From NCBI RefSeq assembly GCF_014851395.1, contig NW_024042261.1, positions 36,295,942-36,359,941 on the forward strand: 64,000 nt of DNA, written 5' to 3'. The stretch comes from Micropterus salmoides (Eukaryota > Chordata > Actinopteri > Centrarchiformes > Centrarchidae). Every line of letters begins with the position of its first letter. Positions within the stretch are counted from its first letter, which is position 1. Of the stretch, positions 40,201 through 49,262 are shown one piece after another. The translations under genes and the position numbers were made by a program. A model generated the notes under the pieces. That model made no database searches. It saw nothing but the letters and a program-made list of their open reading frames with translations, and was not told the origin of the DNA.

Positions 40201-40589
40201 TGTCAAGTTAGTTTTGTCAACTAGATATCAACAGCTTTAAGTTAGACCTATTTATTTTAGCTGTTTTCCATCTTCAGTTAACTATTTTCTTGTTTTCACA
40301 TGAGCAGGTTTTAAAGACCTTTGTCAGGTTAATTAACTCTTAAGTTTTTCACCTTTACAGATGAAACAGGATTCATCACTCAAACATTGATACAGGTCAC
40401 CATTGGCAGTTTAACGCTCCATTAAATGCATTGGCACACTTCCAGTACAGTGTCCCATTTCCATTAGCTCAACTCCGCATGCAGGTGATCCAGTCTTTTC
40501 GATCCTTGTCGGCACAAGTTCCTTGGGTGAAGCTCGCCATCTGGTGTCTGGTGCATGCGTGCTGTTGCACACCGATGAAGAATCCAACT

Positions 40590-40787
40590 TTATAGCCATT
40601 GCTGAATTATTACATTTTTGGCTTTACAGCTTTTGAGGGATACCTCGCCTGCCTCCCAAACATCAAATAGTAAGGCCTGTGCTTTAAATTTTATCTGCTT
40701 TTTGGTCTGAAGGGTGAACAAGGTGGACTGTAGAAAATGGCCCCAATGTTTAGGGTGATCAGCCATCACTTTGTTCAGGGACCTCAA
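40590..40787 (-). pseudogene. Retroelement or Ginger-like integrase relic
   Basis: The minus-strand frame reads ADHPKHWGHFLQSTLFTLQT and, further on, KAQALLFDVWEAG. It recalls the C-terminal end of Ty3/gypsy-type integrase cores (HPEEWD..L...FSLRT...SPF.LMFGREA). A further open frame at 40411-40599 may continue it. No LTRs or other domains were recognised. Weak resemblance only. Confidence 0.3.
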
Positions 40788-42791
40788 AAAGCAGAATTAA
40801 AAGAACAGGCATGAGAAGGCGGAAGTGAACTTTGTTTCCTCTGTATAATAAAGCTGCTCTGGTAGGAACAGCAAAGCAACATGTTGTTCTATGGGAGGTA
40901 GAATTCATACTATTTAGGTGTATAGTTGAAAAGAAAATACCTCTCAGGGCAAGTAAACTGTTTTCAGGCAAGTGGATTGCATCACAAAGTTGTTCAAAGT
41001 AGGGATGGTTACCAAAACCGGGTATTAAAATGGACCGGAGGGCAAATATTAAACATAATAGTAATACAAACAATATTAATGTTCTCTGTATTTGGTGTGT
41101 TGGGCCTGAGCTCACACAAGCAGAGCAGAGGTGGAGACTGTGATGTGAACCAGGTGAAGTGAAGATACTGGAGTTGACGACAACTACGCTTGTTACTGTA
41201 CATATACGTGCAATAATACAATTGCAAGTAAAAAGCCAATACTTTACCAATACACCTGTTCAACAAGCATAAACATGTAGAAAGTAATATTTTAATCTGC
41301 CTATAAATTTAGCTCCTGGCTGAGATAAACCTTAGCCTTTCAAAAATAACATTTTCAGAGGTCAAAAATCATCAGGGAGCCTCGCATGTGCCTAATGGAG
41401 GCAGATGAGAAGGAAATTTATTTTGATTCTTGTTATTGGAGCCGTCAGCTCCAATAACATGAAAATGTACCTCTAACACATTGTTGTGTTGATTTCCAAA
41501 GGCATAGTAAGAGTTGTTCTTTGAATCATCTTCTAAAGCTGCGGTATTTATAATATAGGCCAGTAAGACACCGAATCAGCTATCGTAATTTCAGGTGTAT
41601 CAAAATACAGCAGCCATGTATCAAAATAAACTGCTCTCATCCCATGAAATCATTCTGCAAACCTTAATGTATCCCTTCACCAGCACACTGGCTCAGCTGA
41701 TTAAGTGGACAATGTTTGAAAGCAACAGCTTTTCTTTGCCTAAAGAGTCATGTGATAAATCTGAAAGGCAACCAACTAACAGATCAAATATTCACATCCA
41801 GATGAAGGTTAACGAATAGTTAACTAGCCTAACAGTTCCTTTATTTTTATATTTTACCGTTACCATATTTAATGATTCAACCTAGTGCTGCTAATATAAA
41901 CTTCACAGGGACTGTTAAGAACTGCAACAATTCATACTAAAAATAGGATGGAAAATGATGGAAACCTACATGTTTCGGGGTTCCTTGACCTTCTTTTTTA
42001 GGTCTGGATCAATTTCCTGTTCAGATCTCAACAAATCTGCGCAAATGACTGAGTAGGAACCAATCAGAAGCAGCTTTTATATGATGTCATCACATAGACT
42101 TCTTACAAAGTATTAGTATTTTTAACCTACAAAATGCAAATGTTTTATTTTTTAAAAACGAAATATGAAGTCATTTCCATCAATACTTTCAAATACAAAC
42201 TACAAAATCCTATTTTGTATTTCAAATTCCTGGCATAGACTATAAATGTAGACGGGAAAAGTAGAGAAACAATGAAAAACAATTCTATTAATCACAACAA
42301 AGAATTATTCTCACCGAACTCAAACGGAAGAGCGATATTGATGACCGACTCATTGGAGGCGGTGTGGAGCTCATTTGCATAACGCGACCTCTGACCTTCA
42401 TCACTGCAGATTTCTGAGGAGTCGGAGATGATTATTACCTGGTTTAAAGGTGTGTTTTGGGCGTCAGGACGTGTTGGGGTAGGTTTATTTACCTGTTATC
42501 TTTTTGTAATGTCAGACTCCTCTCATGCCAACAATATCAGTATATTTTAGGAGTTTGAAGCAAACAAAGCTTCAGCAAAGTCTGGCAACTCGATAGTTTT
42601 ATCGACTGCGTGGACGAATCAACATTTATTCCGTGTATTCAAAGGTGTTTTGGCTTCACACCTTCACCTGTTTAGTAAAACTTTCACATTACTTAGCCGT
42701 GTACGAACAAACACGATGGGATATTCGTGACAACTTCAGCACTTTGGGGAAGATTGTTTTTGCTAAGAGGAACTGTGAAGGCTCTTAATTA

Positions 42792-42810
42792 CCCAGCAGA
42801 GGGCGCTGCA
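42792..42810 (+). promoter_or_regulatory. CTCF-like motif upstream of U1, copy 1
   Basis: CCCAGCAGAGGGCGCTGCA fits the CTCF core CCASYAGRKGGCRS. It lies about 510 bp upstream of U1 and is repeated unchanged in copy 2 at 58180-58198. Confidence 0.35.
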
Positions 42811-43257
42811 GCTCAGTTCGTCACCGTGAGAAGAGTCGCGGGAGATTTAAAAAGATCCAATATTTAGATGTGGAAACTAAAGTGTACTGATTACCGACCA
42901 TAGTGATGTCGATAAAGATTTTGTTGTAGACACACATTCGGAGTCCAACAAAAATAAATTATATCGACTAGTAAAAGCTAAAATTTGTTTTTCTCCTTCT
43001 CTGATAGGCTAATCCCGGACTCAGCATCCAATGCGGAAGTTGTACACTTTAAGGTGATGTGGTGTTTTTTTGAATGGATCTGTCCTCCAGTAGAGCTGCA
43101 GGCTTAATTTCCAGTACATAACGTTAATAAAAAGGTTATAAAACCCGTTTAATATTACGTTTCCACAGCGCTTTTACTCCAAGCATCTCTAAAGGAGATT
43201 CCTGGGATTATTTTAGGCTGTAATCGCGGTGATTTCTGGTGTCGCGGGTTTATTCAG

Positions 43258-43279
43258 CTACAACCGTGACAGAAAGCGG
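43258..43279 (+). promoter_or_regulatory. PSE of U1 snRNA gene, copy 1
   Basis: CTACAACCGTGACAGAAAGC plus GG, at -64 to -43 relative to U1 nucleotide 1. Position and the ACCGTGA...GAAAG core fit the vertebrate proximal sequence element bound by SNAPc. No TATA follows, as expected for an RNA polymerase II snRNA gene. Confidence 0.7.
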
Positions 43280-43321
43280 TTCCTCCCAGAAAGAGGCGCT
43301 CGTGTCTGAGAGGAACGAGTC

Positions 43322-43487
43322 ATACTTACCTGGCAGGGGAGACACCATGATCAAGAAGGTGGTTCACCCAGGATGAGGCTCAACCATTGCACAACCAGGT
43401 TGCTGCTGACGCCTGTGAATTCCCCAAATGCGGGAATCTCAACTGCATAATTTGTGGTAGTGGGGACTGCGTTCGCGCTCTCCCCCG
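43322..43487 (+). ncRNA. rnu1: U1 spliceosomal snRNA, copy 1 (full length)
   Basis: Begins with the 5' splice-site recognition sequence ATACTTACCTG, followed by stem-loop I (U1-70K site, loop GATCAAGAAG), stem-loop II with the U1A-type loop ATTGCAC, stem-loop III (TTCCCCAAATGCGGGAA), the Sm site AATTTGTGG and the terminal stem-loop GGGGACTGCGTTCGCGCTCT. About 166 nt, near the usual 164. Differs from standard vertebrate U1 in the SL I loop and in stem II, where paired changes keep the helix. Identical to copy 3 as far as I can read. Confidence 0.95.
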
Positions 43488-43660
43488 ACATGATGTTCAA
43501 TTAAAACCTAATCAGTGTCTCAACTTAGTTATAAATCACTGCGAAGACTTCGAGTTAGTTACATCTGATAAAAACACTGGCAGTTAACATTTGCATTAAC
43601 TATTTAATACACGTTATAATCCGGTGGAGGAAGAAATCTGATCTCACGTAAAAGAAGCAG
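43360..43660 (+). repeat. Left copy of a 301-bp direct repeat flanking the insertion
   Basis: U1 nt 39 to AAGAAGCAG in the downstream flank. The same 301 bp (with roughly eight differences) stands right of the LINE at 46338-46638. The layout is that of a target-site duplication around 43661-46337, although 300 bp is long for one; unequal exchange is the alternative. Confidence 0.75.
43495..43510 (+). terminator. 3' box of U1, copy 1
   Basis: GTTCAATTAAAACCTA begins 8 nt after the RNA end and resembles the GTTTN0-3AAARNNAGA element that directs Integrator cleavage of pre-snRNA. The U2 genes carry the similar GTTCAATGATAAA. Confidence 0.55.
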
Positions 43661-44035
43661 CAACCTCCGAGTATCAAAAGGAAAAGCAGCCACTGGAAAC
43701 ACGATTTGCCCTGTCAGTGTTTTACTCATACTGTATACAAATACTGCAGTACTGGGTTGTTAATACTTATAGATTAACGTGTGAGCAGCATTTTGATATG
43801 TTGGTCGAGGTGGTAAACTACTCTTGGGCAGTTTAACATTTACATACTTGTACTTGTCGTTTTGTTAATCTGCAAAGTAACTGTTCTTGTAACTATCTGT
43901 CAGCTGGAGTGAAAAGTAGGCTACTGAAATGTACAGAAGTGTAGTACAAAGTAGCATGAAGTGGAAATAAGTACAGCTGTAGTGGCACTAACAGAAAATA
44001 AAACACTAATCTGAGTTTGACACGAGTTTGTAATT
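43661..44035. mobile_element. Non-LINE filler between U1 flank and the Tx1-type LINE
   Basis: From the point where the U1 downstream flank stops matching the other copies to the start of recognisable LINE coding sequence. It contains TTTTACTCATACTGTATACA, AGTGAAAAGTAGGCTACTGA and GTACAAAGTAGCATGAAGTG, typical of a common fish repeat built around AAAGTAGCAT...AAGTACAAGTA. It is therefore probably a different repeat fused to the 5' end of the LINE, or an older insertion. Confidence 0.45.
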
Positions 44036-46337
44036 TTTTTTTACCAAGAGAGAGGCCATATCTGAACAGTCAATTGATTACTTCTTGTCTCACTTAACCA
44101 TGAAACATGAAAAAAATCTTCTGGAGAGAGACTTGACAATTAATGAGTTAACAAAAGCCATGCAGAGCATGCAGAATAAAAAAATCTCCTGGTTTGGATG
44201 GTTTACCCAAAGAGTTTTATAACACCTTTTGGGACCAGCTAAAACCCCCTTTGTTGCAAGTGTTCAAGGAGAGTTTCTCCAGAGGTATACTACCACCTTT
44301 GCCAAGAACAGGCTCCATCTCCCTTCTTTTCAAAAAGGGAGACAGGAAGGACTTGAAAAATTGGAGGCCTTTAACCTTGCTCGGAGTCGAAGTTATATTA
44401 TATTGTCAAAGGCCCTTTTTTTCCGACTGCAACCAGTAGTTCATCAACTGGTCGGTATAGACCAAACATGTGGGGTTCCAGGCCGATCCATGGCCGACAG
44501 CCTAGCTTTAGTTAGAGACTCTTTTTTGTTTGCCCAAGATCGTGACCTCCCTCTATGTATCCTGGGACTAGATTTGGAGAAGGCCTTTGATAGTATTAAC
44601 CACCACTACTTTAAAGTTGTTCTGTCCCATCTTAATTTTGGCAACAATTTTAGAGATTGGGTAGACCTGCTGTATGCCGACATTAATAGCACCGTTGCGG
44701 TAAATGGGGGATGCACAGCTCCATTCAAAGTAAAATCAGGTGTACGACAAGGTTGTCCTCTTTCCCCTGCCCTGTTTATCCTCGCAATCGAGCCCCTCGC
44801 GTGTGCTTTAAGGCAGGAAAAAAACATCAAAGGCCTCCCAATACCGGGGGCAGCAGGCAGGGAGGCAAAACTCAGTCTATACATGGATGACCTTACTCTC
44901 CTCCTGACAGATAATAGATCAGTAAGAAATACCTTGCTTTTGTGTGACAATTTTACTGCAGCATCAGGAACAAAAGTCAATAAAGGGAAATGTGAAATAC
45001 TCTACCTTAACTGGAGAGAACCAGTGGAAAATCTAGGCGTCATACAGAAAAAAGAGACAATCAAAGTGTTGGGTATACAAATAGGGAAATATATGGAAAA
45101 CACCAATTGGGAGTCAAAATTACCCAAAATAAGAGGAAAGCTCCTACAGTGGCAAGACAGGGATCTAACCATGGTGGGGAAAGTGCTGGTTATAAAAGCA
45201 GACATCTTGCCCTCCTTGACTTTTTTGGCAACAACTTTTCCAGTGCCACACATGTTTATGGTGACACTTAGGAAGATTATTTTCCAGTTTATATGGAATG
45301 GACAACATGAAAAACTAAAATGTGAAATAATGTACCGACCATTAGAGAAGGGGGGAAAAGGTGTCCCTGATATGGAAAGTAAACTAAAGTCTATGTTTGT
45401 GACCCCAATTATTAAAGCCTGTCTGAAGCCTGAAGTTGCTCCAAGCTGGGTTCATTTTGCCTTGTTTTGGGTGGGGCGGGGTGTGCTTAGATCATGGGGG
45501 AAAAGGCCACCACAAACCATCCCATATGCGCAAACATGGCCGAAAATGTATGAGACAGTCTTTTCATGTCTAAAAGAAGGTGCATCTCAAGTACCATACG
45601 ACAAAATCACGAGAATAGAAATAGAAAAGGTTCTGTCCCCACTCCACTCAAGATTAACTCCTGTGGGCAAATTAAGGGAAGAGGTTTCAGAAATGGTATG
45701 GGCTAACGTCAATCACTCTATCCTAACTAATAACCATAAAGATTTGGCTTGGCAAGTCATTCACCAGTGTTTGCCCACCAGAGCCTTTCTTGAGAGGAGA
45801 AATTGCATCCGCAGTGCTAAGTGCCCTAGGCCTTCCTGCGGTGGCAATGAAACTGTGCAACATCTTTTATGGTCATGCCCCGCCGCTAGAGGGGTCTGGG
45901 TACTTGTATCACCATGGCTAAAAGCTTTGCACAAACCTCCTGGTTGCTATGAGGACATAGCTTATGGTTCCTTGCAAAGAAATCAGACAGATAACATAAA
46001 AAAATGGTGGGTTATCATCAACTGTGTAAAAGAAAGTTTATGGAAAGCCAGAAATGTATGTGTAATGAGGAAAATTTGTGTTCCACAAGAAATTGTTATA
46101 AGATCTATGTTAAACATCTTCAGTGATTATATGCTAAAAGACAAATCAACAAAAGAAAAGAAAAGAAAACTGTTAATGTGGAGAGTTCCTAAAATACAAA
46201 TGTTTGATAATGTTTAATTTGTTGTAGTGGGAAACGTCTGGAAAGATGTAAATATTATTGTTTTTGGTGAATGTTGTTGTATTCTTTGAATGATTTTATT
46301 TTGTAAAGGACATAATAAACGTCTAAAAATTGAAAAT
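44036..46337 (+). mobile_element. Tx1/L1-type non-LTR retrotransposon, 5' truncated, inserted in a U1 gene
   Basis: The 3' part of ORF2 plus a short 3' UTR. The reverse transcriptase is readable as SPGLDGLPKEFYNTFWDQLK, then after a frameshift near 44395 a long frame to 46217. Motifs: DLEKAFDSINHHYF, GVRQGCPLSPALFILAIEPL and the catalytic LSLYMDDLTLLL. A C-terminal zinc-knuckle-like CIRSAKCPRP...HLLWSCP follows. The endonuclease is missing, and there is a second frameshift near 44185, so it is dead. The 3' UTR ends ATAATAAACGTCTAAAAATTGAAAA and joins directly to U1 nucleotide 39. Assignment to the Tx1 group of L1-like elements rests on these motifs and the snRNA target. Confidence 0.85.
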
Positions 46338-46465
46338 TGGTTCACCCAGGATGAGGCTCAACCATTGCACAACCAGGTTGCTGCTGACGCCTGTGAATTC
46401 CCCAAATGCGGGAATCTCAACTGCATAATTTGTGGTAGTGGGGACTGCGTTCGCGCTCTCCCCCG
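46338..46465 (+). pseudogene. U1 snRNA, copy 2 (nucleotides 39-166 only)
   Basis: Starts TGGTTCACCC immediately after the LINE 3' end and is identical to U1 copies 1 and 3 from nt 39 to the end. It lacks the 5' splice-site recognition sequence, half of stem-loop I and any PSE, so it cannot be a working gene. The 3' box and 170 bp of flank follow as in the other copies. Confidence 0.92.
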
Positions 46466-46638
46466 ACATGATGTTCAATTAAAACCTAATCAGTGTCTCA
46501 ACTTAGTTATAAATCACTGCGAAGACTTCGAGTTAGTCACATCGGATAAAAACACTGACCGTTAACATTTGCATTAATTAATTTATATACGTTATAATCC
46601 AGTGGAGGAAGAAATCTGATCTCACGTAAAAGAAGCAG
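46338..46638 (+). repeat. Right copy of the 301-bp direct repeat
   Basis: Starts at the LINE 3' junction. Beyond 46638 the sequence continues (CAGTGTAAAG) like copy 2 of the segmental duplication, so the right side is the undisturbed downstream flank. Confidence 0.75.
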
Positions 46639-46664
46639 CCAGTGTAAAGTAAAGTAATCAAAGC

Positions 46665-46860
46665 GTATGTGTTTAAAAAAGAAAAATATATATTAAAAAT
46701 TAAAATAAAATAAATAAATAAAACAGTAAGTGTGTGTTGAAAAAATAAAATATATTAAAAATAAAATAAATAAACAAAACAGTAAGTGTGTGTGTGTGTG
46801 TTAAAAAAACTACAAAAATATTTAAAAAATAAAATAAATAAATGAAACAGTGTGTATATA
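46665..46860. repeat. AT-rich minisatellite in the U1-U2 spacer, copy 1
   Basis: About three units of 55-62 bp, each ending AAAACAGTAAGT or a variant and followed by GTGTG plus A-rich DNA. The equivalent array in copy 2 (59165-59395) has about four units, so it is a variable-number repeat. Confidence 0.75.
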
Positions 46861-47035
46861 TTAATAGACAAAAAATTAATTAATTAAAAAATAATAATAG
46901 AAAAGAAAAGAAATCAGTATCAAAACAATTACTAAAATATCAAATGATCAAAATAATAATTTGAAAATCTGTACAGTTATTTGTTAGTCTGAGGTTCCAC
47001 TGGTTGTCCTCACTTCATGGCATGAGGAGCAGCAA

Positions 47036-47287
47036 TTATTTCACATTTGGGCATTTCTCCCAGTAAATAGGGGAGTTTCTGTGTGATATGAATTCGGGGT
47101 ATATTTTGGAAATGTTTGCAAAGTGTTTTTGTCTTAGTGTTTTATATTTAGGGCATGAGGTTAGAAAGTGCAGCTCTGTCTCTACATGTCCTCTGTCACA
47201 CTGGGAGCAGAGTCTCTTGCGACTGTCGGAGCTCCATTTGTTTCTGAAAACAGACGCTATGTCGTAAAAAGCAAACCGTTTCTTCAC
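47036..47287 (-). pseudogene. LINE-type C-terminal zinc-knuckle relic in the spacer, copy 1
   Basis: An 83-codon frame: KKRFAFYDIASVFRNKWSSD, then CSQCDRGHVETELHFLTSCP and KYKTLRQKHFANI. The CxxC...E.HFL..CP spacing is what C-terminal regions of fish non-LTR elements show. It starts at an ATG by chance and lies antisense between U1 and U2. It is kept in both segmental copies. Probably an old element tail rather than a gene. Confidence 0.5.
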
Positions 47288-47583
47288 CCGCAGAGGACTC
47301 TGTAATGTTATGAAAGCTCTTTGTTTCTTAGAATTAACATTAAAGTAAAATACGCACAGTTGTTTGTATTATTGTAGCGTTGTTGAGAGTCTACTGCTTT
47401 AAATTCTGATTGGATTAGAAGGCCCCCCACGTGACCCGGAAGCGTCGAGGCGCCACTTTATTTTCGTTTCTTTCTTCTAAATAACATTATTTGTAGCGAC
47501 TCCGTGACATTTTCCTCGACTGTCGCTCGTTGTCCTTTGCTGCTCTTATTTGCCGACTGTCCTTAAAGTGTCCCGCAGCTTTT

Positions 47584-47603
47584 CCACCCTCAGTGAAAGT
47601 GAG
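47584..47603 (+). promoter_or_regulatory. PSE of U2 snRNA gene, copy 1
   Basis: CCACCCTCAGTGAAAGTGAG at -61 to -42 relative to U2, with the CACC...GAAAGTGAG core of vertebrate PSEs. Farther upstream are CACGTGACCCGGAAG (E-box plus ETS-type site, near 47429) and GATTGG (a reverse CCAAT), which could be distal elements. Confidence 0.7.
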
Positions 47604-47644
47604 TGTGCGGTGAATGAGGCCTTTGCCTCCGACGTCATCACGTT

Positions 47645-47835
47645 ATCGCTTCTCGGCCTTTTGGCTAAGATCAAGTGTAGTATCTGTTCTTATCAGTTTA
47701 ATATCTGATACGTCTCCTACCCGGGGACTATATATTAAATTGATTTTTGGAGCAGGGAGATGGAATAGGGGCTTGCTCCGTCCACTCCACGCATCGACCT
47801 GGTATTGCAGTATCTCCAGGACCGGTGCACCCCCC
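47645..47835 (+). ncRNA. rnu2: U2 spliceosomal snRNA, copy 1
   Basis: 191 nt starting ATCGCTTCTCGGCCTTTTGG, with the branch-point recognition segment GTGTAGTATCTGTTC, the stem IIa series ATCTGATAC, the Sm-type site GATTTTTGGA, the stem-loop III region GGAGATGGAATAGG and the conserved 3' stem-loop GACCTGGTATTGCAGTATCT. Ends GGTGCACCCCC. Differs from copy 2 at four positions. Stem III here is fully paired (GGAGCA/TGCTCC), while stem IIb has one G-U pair. Looks functional. Confidence 0.96.
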
Positions 47836-47842
47836 ACTCTGT

Positions 47843-47858
47843 GTTCAATGATAAAGGT
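47843..47858 (+). terminator. 3' box of U2, copy 1
   Basis: GTTCAATGATAAAGGT starting about 8 nt after the RNA. The two duplicated segments stop matching right after GATAAA. Confidence 0.55.
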
Positions 47859-47859
47859 G

Positions 47860-48550
47860 CGCTGGACTTTACTCTCACTACAGAATTATTACAGTGCTGC
47901 ACGCTGAGCTTTAAACGCAGCGTTACTCAGATTGTTAAACAAAGAGGAAGAGATTTGCTATAAAAATAGAACTTCAGTAAAAAGACATTGAGATATTGTC
48001 ACTAATATGCACTCAAAGTTTTAGAAGTAAAACTCACTCAGTATACAGAATTAAAGTATTATATTAATTAATGTGAAGAACATTACTTCTAATCCATTAA
48101 GGTGTAAGTGAAGCTCAATTTTGCTACTTTATAAGTTTATTAAACAGTAAACAACTGGGGAGCTTTAAATGACTTTATGCTTGCCGAAGAATTAGGCAAT
48201 TAAAATGAAAGTTTGGGATGTCGATGCATAAAATAAAGGAATTTAGCCAGGCCAAAGAGTTAGTTTATAAAGACATGAATGCAGGTGATTTACAAATCAA
48301 GTCCACAGATGAGAATGTTTTTGTCAGACGCTCTGTTGATCGAGTGTACTTGCTAATGCTAATTCTCTTCGCCACAACTTACAATAAATTAGCTTTAAGT
48401 TCTGTAGTTTCCATATATTTTTATATCCACAACAAAGTAAAGACTGAAAGGACTGTTAACGTCTTGTTGATGAGTACTGACTACTGAGCTGGTAACCATC
48501 ATTTATCTGGTCACATGTTCACAGTAAGGTCTTGTGTTTGTATCTGAGTC
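47860..48550. other. Spacer between U2 copy 1 and the L1 tail
   Basis: No gene seen. The first 480 bp have no counterpart in copy 2. From about 48340 (TGCTAATTCTCT) it matches copy 2 from about 60650. A first noncoding aamdc exon may lie in such a spacer, but I cannot locate it. Confidence 0.45.
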
Positions 48551-48561
48551 AAACTGAATGG

Positions 48562-49251
48562 TGTTGTGGCTCCTGCCACACTGCTGCACATGTTTTGGCT
48601 GTGCCATAAGCTACACAATTTTTGGCAGTCCATTTTTGAGGCATTTTCTGGAATATGTGGGAGAACAATACACCCATCTCCTCTGATTTCACCTTTTGGC
48701 GTGGCTCCGGTGGATGCCACCTTTTCTGGGTGTCAATTGAGCATGATGGCCTTCTGCTCTTTGTTGGCTAGGAGGCTTATCCTGTTTAAATGGAAAGATG
48801 CTTTCCCCCCAACATATGGCCAATGGATTAGGGAGGTCATGAGTTATGTTCACTTAGAAAAAATGAGATACACTGTAAGAGGGTCCACTAGAAAATTCTG
48901 TCATTTGGCAGCCATTTATTTCCTTCGTAGAAGGCATGGCAGCTACTAACATATCTATGTAACCCAATCATGTGTGCATACCTTTGTTTTTGGTTTTTTT
49001 CTCGTCGGTTGGTTTGTGCGTTTGTTATTATTTATTGATGTTGTCTCTTTCTTTGTTTACCTACTTATTTTAATTATATATGTATGAATCTGCCGGGATG
49101 TATGGAATTTTTCTGGGGGTCCGGTACTTTTGGGTGGGGGGTACTGGGGTGGTTTGTTTGTATGGACAGGAACTAGATTTGACTATTTCATGTGTGAATT
49201 GTATTCCCTTTGTTTGTTATATCTGAAAATAAAAGAGACCTTGGTTAAAAA
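48562..49251 (+). mobile_element. L1-type LINE, 3' end only, with target duplication
   Basis: Direct repeat AAACTGAATGG on both sides (48551-48561 and 49252-49262). The frame at 48566-48949 is the C-terminal end of a fish L1 ORF2: LLHMFWLCHKLHNFWQSIFE ... SLLARRLILFKWKD. A 3' UTR and a short A-rich tail (GGTTAAAAAAA) follow. Copy 2 of the segmental duplication has the empty site (CTGAATGG at about 60909). Confidence 0.85.
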
Positions 49252-49262
49252 AAACTGAATGG

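Larger units (their letters stand above)
31837..42341. other. Long intergenic stretch, no confident gene
   Basis: About 10.5 kb. It contains a LINE-type 3' end motif (TTTATTTATATAGCACC near 35238), an isolated CArG box (37280), one candidate exon (36469-36555) and an integrase-like fragment (40590-40787). In human, KLC3 lies beyond CKM, but I could read no kinesin light chain exon here. Low-complexity poly(T) and AC tracts are scattered. Confidence 0.5.

Noticed and set aside
42819..42853. PSE-like TCACCGTGAGAAGAG followed by TTTAAAAA, suggesting a U6-type promoter
   Set aside because: Spacing between the two motifs is too short (about 8 bp rather than 16-17), and no RNA gene follows in either copy.
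43387..43587. 66-codon frame repeated at 43387, 46290 and 58869, looking like a conserved small protein
   Set aside because: It is the U1 snRNA gene and its flank read as protein; conservation is explained by the RNA.
47614..47907. Open frames on both strands over 47614-47907 and 60159-60410
   Set aside because: They are U2 snRNA and its promoter read in chance frames.
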